DNA from: JARFVT01 sp036677425
GTDB lineage: Bacteria > Pseudomonadota > Alphaproteobacteria > UBA8366 > Aestuariispiraceae
Direction: 5' to 3'
DNA: 64,000 bases
Assembly (NCBI GenBank): GCA_036677425.1
Contig: JARFVT010000013.1
Coordinates: 1 to 64,000 of the forward strand
Each line of letters begins with the position of its first letter. Position 1 is the stretch's first letter. Under the pieces are notes generated by a model. That model was not told the DNA's origin. It searched no databases and worked only from the letters and a program-made list of their open reading frames with translations. This document shows, piece by piece, positions 60,087 through 64,000 of the stretch. The position numbers were made by a program, and so were the translations under genes.

Positions 60087-61485
60087 TAACCATATCTATC
60101 AGATGCAGATAAGAGCCGCAAATATTACCATTAATATAACCAATATTACCGTTATTATCACCAATATTCATGCCAAACGCATCGCGTTGATTGAATAAAC
60201 TATTACCTGCTTCCCCACTGGTAATGCTGGCATAATGAAATTCATGGCCTTTGAAATTTGTGCCTTTAACGCCTAAGTGGCAATCACTTAAAAGCTCCGC
60301 TTGTCTATAACCTAAATGCAGCTTTTTTTCAAAAAAACTGGTGGATATGGGTAATAACCCTGCCATTTTATGGCTGATACCATCACCATCTATCAGGCTA
60401 TTCCCCAATGTCATATAGCCACCGCATTCACCATAAATAAAACTTCCCTTCGCCCCATGTGATCTTATACCATTGATGAAATTTTTGTTATTGCTAAGCC
60501 TGCCTGCGTATAATTCTGGATAGCCGCCAGGTAAATATATGGCATCGCAATCATCATTTGGTGCATCATCATTAAGCGGTGAAAAAAATGAAATATTAGC
60601 CCCCATCGCCCGCCAGCCATCGATCATGCTTTGATAAAAAAAACTAAAGGCCGCATCCTTGGCAATGCAAATATTCTGTCCCAATGGTTTAATTGCAATA
60701 TGATTAGTTTTATTATGAATTGTGATATTACCAGCCAATTTGGCAATATTTATTAATTTATCCAGATCAATATTATCATTAAGCCAAGCAGCGGTATTAT
60801 TTAAAAAAACCTCAATATTTTTGTTATCCCTAGCTTGAAGAATATCTAAATCAAGGCCTAAATGGCGGCTGGGCATTATCAGGTCATTGTTTTTTGGTAA
60901 ATAACCCAATATTTCCATCTGTGGTAAATATTTTTCCATAGTATTTTTTAATATTGCCTGATGTTTTTTTGAGGCAACCCGATTAAAAATAACCGCTGCG
61001 ATATTAACGTCTTGGCGAAATTGGTAAAAACCTTTCAGGCTTGCCACCGCCGATGCCGCTTGGCCTGTTACATCCATTATCATTATTATTGGCCAATTAA
61101 ATTTGGCGGCTAAATCTGCAGTTGAGCCATATCCATCCAATGCGCCGTCAAATAATCCCATCACCCCTTCAGCAATTAGTAAATAATTTTTGGTTGCTAA
61201 ATCTTGCATTAATTGCATTTGTAATTCGGGACGCATTGCCCAAGAGTCAATATTGATGCAGTCATTACCACTGGCAGCGCGGTGAAATGCGGGGTCGATA
61301 TAATCAGGGCCAGTTTTTATTGAGGCAATTTTTTTACCTGATAATTGGCTCGATGATGTTAATGCACGCAAAATTGCCAATGTGATCAATGTTTTACCGC
61401 ATGATGATGCGGGCGCAGCAATAAAAACCCCATTAACGCCGTCTATATTATCAAGATTTGCCAAGATTTGATTGTTCATTGTCAT
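60079..61485 (-). CDS. cobB: Cobyrinate/hydrogenobyrinate a,c-diamide synthase
   Basis: 468 aa, ATP- and glutamine-dependent amidation of the corrin a and c side chains. The N-terminal P-loop-type FIAAPASSCGKTLITLAIL, IASIKTGPDYIDPAFHRAAS and, in the C-terminal glutaminase half, the nucleophile Cys in GSFIYGECGGYMTLG. The ATG overlaps the cobA stop as TAATG. Whether it acts as CbiA or CobB depends on the route used here. Confidence 0.94.
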   Translation of the reverse strand: MTMNNQILANLDNIDGVNGVFIAAPASSCGKTLITLAILRALTSSSQLSGKKIASIKTGPDYIDPAFHRAASGNDCINIDSWAMRPELQMQLMQDLATKNYLLIAEGVMGLFDGALDGYGSTADLAAKFNWPIIMIMDVTGQAASAVASLKGFYQFRQDVNIAAVIFNRVASKKHQAILKNTMEKYLPQMEILGYLPKNNDLIMPSRHLGLDLDILQARDNKNIEVFLNNTAAWLNDNIDLDKLINIAKLAGNITIHNKTNHIAIKPLGQNICIAKDAAFSFFYQSMIDGWRAMGANISFFSPLNDDAPNDDCDAIYLPGGYPELYAGRLSNNKNFINGIRSHGAKGSFIYGECGGYMTLGNSLIDGDGISHKMAGLLPISTSFFEKKLHLGYRQAELLSDCHLGVKGTNFKGHEFHYASITSGEAGNSLFNQRDAFGMNIGDNNGNIGYINGNICGSYLHLIDMVND

Positions 61486-62333
61486 TAATCTTTTGGCAAA
61501 AGATGGTCGGGCAAATTATCAAAATTTAATGGCTTGTTATTTTCGATTGCCCCCATCCAATCAAGCGCATGGCGTAAATCGACCACTGGGCCAATAACAA
61601 CGATTGCTGGTGGAGAAATATCCTTTGAAATCATTCCCGCATTAGCCAAATCAGTGGTTACAACCCGTTGTTTATTGGTGCAGGCATTTTCGATGAAGGC
61701 AACTGGTTCATTATCTTTACGACCCGCCGTTATTAATCGTTTGGCGATGGATGGCATATGTTTTATTGCCATGTAAAATACCAGAACGGGCGCACCAGTG
61801 GCAAGGCTATGCCAATTTAAATTTTCAGGAATATTACCGCTTACCGAATGGCCTGTGATGAATGTTATTGCCGAATTTGCATCGCGATGGGTTGCGGGAA
61901 TTCCCGCATAGGACAAACCACCAACACCGGCGGTTATCCCTGGTATTATGCGAAAATTAATCCCTGCGCCAACCAAGGCTAATGCTTCTTCGCCACCCCT
62001 TCCAAATACGAATGGATCACCGCCTTTAAGTCGTAAAACCCGATGGCCTTGGCGGGCAAATTTGATTATTTTTTTGGTGATTGATTGTTGTTTGGGTGAT
62101 GGTTTGCCGCCGCGTTTTCCCGCAAAAACAAGCTCTGCATCATTATTTGCCAAATTTAAAATATCTTGATTGACCAATGCATCATAAATAACCACATCGG
62201 CCTGATCGAGGGCGTTTAGCGCATGAATAGTTAACAATCCCGCATCACCTGGCCCTGCGCCCACCAACCAAACCCAACCATCGATAAATTTTGGTAAATT
62301 GATATTTTTTATTTTTATATTTTGCATATTCAT
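61485..62333 (-). CDS. cobA: Uroporphyrinogen-III C-methyltransferase
   Basis: 282 aa from ATG at 62333 (AAGG 9 bp upstream); the frame is open further to a TTG at 62390, but that adds an untypical leader. SAM-dependent C2/C7 methylation giving precorrin-2, entry to B12 and sirohaem. VWLVGAGPGDAGLLTIHAL, VIYDALVNQDIL, GKRGGK, VLRLKGGDPFVFGRGGEE and PGITAGVGGLSYAGIPATHR are all family motifs. No CysG dehydrogenase domain is fused. Divergent from cbiD. Confidence 0.95.
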   Translation of the reverse strand: MNMQNIKIKNINLPKFIDGWVWLVGAGPGDAGLLTIHALNALDQADVVIYDALVNQDILNLANNDAELVFAGKRGGKPSPKQQSITKKIIKFARQGHRVLRLKGGDPFVFGRGGEEALALVGAGINFRIIPGITAGVGGLSYAGIPATHRDANSAITFITGHSVSGNIPENLNWHSLATGAPVLVFYMAIKHMPSIAKRLITAGRKDNEPVAFIENACTNKQRVVTTDLANAGMISKDISPPAIVVIGPVVDLRHALDWMGAIENNKPLNFDNLPDHLLPKD

Positions 62334-62422
62334 AAATCTATGCCTTAAGTGTAAATAATATTTTGAGTTAACCGATATTTTAATTAACAATATAAATCAA
62401 ATTAACCTATAGACTATATTTT

Positions 62423-63526
62423 ATGACTAGAAAACCAGAAGCTAACTTAAAAACTGGCCAGTTAAAAAAAGGCTGGACGACTGGGGCTTGCGCTACGGCA
62501 GCAGCAGCGGCGGCATATGATGCGTTATTATCTGGATATTTCACTGATGATATAACCGTTAAATTACCGCGAGAAAAAATAGTCAATTTTAAAATAATCG
62601 ATTGCAAATTAACAAATCACCATGCGTCATGCAGCGTTATTAAAGATGCTGGTGATGATCCTGATATTACTCATATGGCAAAAATTTGCGTTATGGTTAA
62701 AAAATTAAAATCGGGTGATGGCGTTATTTTCAAGGCAGGTAGTGGTGTTGGCATCGTAACAAAACAAGGGTTGATGTTGGATGTAGGTGAGCCTGCGATA
62801 AATCCCAAACCACGGCAAATGATTATTTCTAATATGGCAAATATTGCAAGTAAACATCAATGTGAGCTTGATGTGGAAATAATAATTGGTGTTGAAAATG
62901 GCGAGCTGCTAGCCAAAAATACATGGAATGGCAGGCTTGGTATAATTGGTGGGTTATCGATTTTAGGGACAACAGGCGTGGTTATTCCATATTCATGCAG
63001 CGCATGGATCGCATCAATTCATCGTGGTATTGATGTTGCGCGTGCTAATAATATTATCCATGTGGCGGCAGCAACGGGCAAGACATCGGAAGATATAGTT
63101 CAAAAAATATTTAATTTAGAAAATAGCGCATTGATCGATATGGGCGATTTTGCTGGTGGTATGTTAAAATATTTACGCAGAAACCCTTTGCCACGCTTAA
63201 CCATATGTGGCGGTTTTGCCAAAATGGTAAAATTATCCCAAGGTAATTTGGATCTACATTCATCTAGGTCACAAGTTGATTTTAAAAAATTATCGGAAAT
63301 TGTTAAAAAATTGGGTGGCAATGATCAACAGGTTATAGATGTGATAAATGCCAATACTGCCAAATATGTGTTGGATATTTGCAATGATTTAAATTTACCA
63401 ATTGCAGATATAATTGCCAAACAAGCCAGAGAATGCGCCTTGGCAACTTTATCGGGGGATGTAATGATTGATGTTATGATCATTGATCGTCATGGTAAAA
63501 TCATTGCCAATACGGCAAATGTTTAA
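62423..63526 (+). CDS. cbiD: Cobalt-precorrin-5B (C1)-methyltransferase
   Basis: 367 aa. LKKGWTTGACATAAAAAAYD at the start, GSGVGIVTKQGLMLDVGEPA, GTTGVVIPYSCSAWIASIHR and MGDFAGGMLKYLRR mark CbiD. It methylates C1 of the corrin ring in the cobalt-early (anaerobic-type) route. Followed 11 bp later by the reductase gene. The 89-bp gap to divergent cobA is too short for a cobalamin riboswitch. Confidence 0.95.
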   Translation: MTRKPEANLKTGQLKKGWTTGACATAAAAAAYDALLSGYFTDDITVKLPREKIVNFKIIDCKLTNHHASCSVIKDAGDDPDITHMAKICVMVKKLKSGDGVIFKAGSGVGIVTKQGLMLDVGEPAINPKPRQMIISNMANIASKHQCELDVEIIIGVENGELLAKNTWNGRLGIIGGLSILGTTGVVIPYSCSAWIASIHRGIDVARANNIIHVAAATGKTSEDIVQKIFNLENSALIDMGDFAGGMLKYLRRNPLPRLTICGGFAKMVKLSQGNLDLHSSRSQVDFKKLSEIVKKLGGNDQQVIDVINANTAKYVLDICNDLNLPIADIIAKQARECALATLSGDVMIDVMIIDRHGKIIANTANV

Positions 63527-63537
63527 GAATAATATCA

Positions 63538-64000
63538 ATGGCTAAAAACACAATTTTAATCTTGGGCGGCACGGGTGATGCCAATAAAATTTCTTTGGCA
63601 ATTAAAAGCCATCAAATTAACAGTAATATTGATGGTAAAATAATATTATCGCTGGCAGGGGAAAATATTCCTACTGTAATTAAAAATAAATTATCTGGCA
63701 TAGAGATAATTTATGGTGGTTTTGGTGGTGTGGCGGGGCTTAAAATATATTTAAAAAATCAAAATATAACGGTGATAATTGATGCTACCCATCCATATGC
63801 CAATCAAATAACCAGTAATGCATTCATTGCTAGCAATAATTTAAATATTCCAATATGCCGATTTGATCGACCAAAATGGCATCAACAGGCAGGTGATATT
63901 TGGCATCATGTGGCAAATATTGAAGATAGTATTACACTTGCACCAAAATTAGGGCAATCAATATTCATTGCCACTGGCAGTAAAAATCTAGATCGCTTTT
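63538..64000 (+). CDS. cobK: Precorrin-6A/cobalt-precorrin-6A reductase (partial, runs off the window)
   Basis: First 154 codons of an open frame from ATG at 63538. TILILGGTGDANKISLAIKS, YGGFGGVAGLKIYLKN, VIIDATHPYANQITSNAF and CRFDRPKWHQ are the CobK/CbiJ signature. It reduces the ring at C18-C19 using NADPH. The 3' end lies beyond position 64000. Confidence 0.92.
   Translation, partial: MAKNTILILGGTGDANKISLAIKSHQINSNIDGKIILSLAGENIPTVIKNKLSGIEIIYGGFGGVAGLKIYLKNQNITVIIDATHPYANQITSNAFIASNNLNIPICRFDRPKWHQQAGDIWHHVANIEDSITLAPKLGQSIFIATGSKNLDRF

Noticed and set aside
62334..62422. Cobalamin riboswitch between cobA and cbiD
   Set aside because: Only 89 bp, AT-rich and without the conserved B12-box; too short for the aptamer.
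1..64000. tRNA or rRNA genes
   Set aside because: All larger intergenic gaps were read for TΨC-like GGTTCGA and acceptor pairing or rRNA-like sequence; none found.

Overview
The window comes from an AT-rich alphaproteobacterium. The evidence is the gene content: an sdhCDAB operon, a PAS_5-type protein, an IscR-like Rrf2 regulator followed by two tandem class V desulfurases, a DUF2062 protein, a symporter-histidine kinase with a lone receiver, and IrrE-like XRE regulators of C2 metabolism. I cannot name the genus. Life style cannot be read directly, but the chromosome carries respiratory, glyoxylate-shunt, B12 and type I secretion genes, so it is not a strongly reduced parasite genome, despite the IS load at the left edge.

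Layout. 1-4.6 kb is an insertion-sequence graveyard. Two nearly identical 1257-bp IS407-group IS3 elements lie in inverted orientation. The right copy is nested in an older, broken IS3-family element, and a second broken IS lies between the copies. A 264-bp MITE-like element with CTAG flanks runs into the 3' end of the next gene. 4.6-12.9 kb is a C2/acetate control region: a RamB-like regulator divergent from isocitrate lyase (aceA), then a minus-strand operon made of a second RamB-like paralogue, a single-domain response regulator, a small membrane protein and a 929-aa Na+/solute-symporter histidine kinase. 13-18.4 kb is a five-gene branched-chain-amino-acid/urea/amide-type ABC transporter with a Tat-exported binding protein. 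18.5-22.9 kb holds a malyl-CoA-lyase-like enzyme and sdhCDAB. 23-32.4 kb holds glnE, a large AsmA/YhdP-like protein, tyrS, anmK and a hydrolase. 32.6-36.7 kb is a cysteine/Fe-S cluster (cysE, iscR-like, two desulfurases, ferredoxin). 36.7-39.5 kb is a minus-strand DUF2062/CDP-alcohol transferase/PHP set plus a PAS protein. 39.6-41.9 kb is a LapA-like type I adhesin with a 30-bp coding VNTR. 42.5-45.3 kb holds sufE, a D-lactate/glycolate dehydrogenase and a ureohydrolase. 45.9-59.6 kb is a type I secretion locus: two paralogous RTX proteins (1688 and 914 aa), a TolC-like outer-membrane protein, an LssB-type ABC exporter and a HlyD adaptor. 59.6-64 kb is a YcgN-type protein and cobalamin genes (cobB, cobA, cbiD and a cobK/cbiJ cut by the window edge).

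How the genes work together. Isocitrate lyase, the CoA-ester lyase, succinate dehydrogenase and the dehydrogenase of the GlcD/LDHD type are all C2-C4 carbon enzymes, and the 4.6-12.9 kb block looks like their sensor. The paralogous RamB-like regulator contains a stretch homologous to the phospho-acceptor (DHp) helix pair of the histidine kinase in its own operon, but no ATPase domain, which suggests direct phospho- or dimer-level coupling between kinase, receiver and DNA-binding protein.

The best candidates for something undescribed are: (1) the XRE-DHp-IrrE-like regulator beside its kinase; (2) two RTX proteins that each have exactly one cysteine, in a lipobox-like position 46-84 residues from the N-terminus, together with a shared C-terminal type I signal, hinting at lipid-anchored T1SS substrates; (3) an adhesin with a TAAG site typical of LapG-cleaved retention modules; (4) a possible structured leader ahead of the ABC transporter operon; (5) decay of old IS genes by 13-19-bp tandem duplications that all shift the frame by +1. 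No tRNA, rRNA or CRISPR array was seen.
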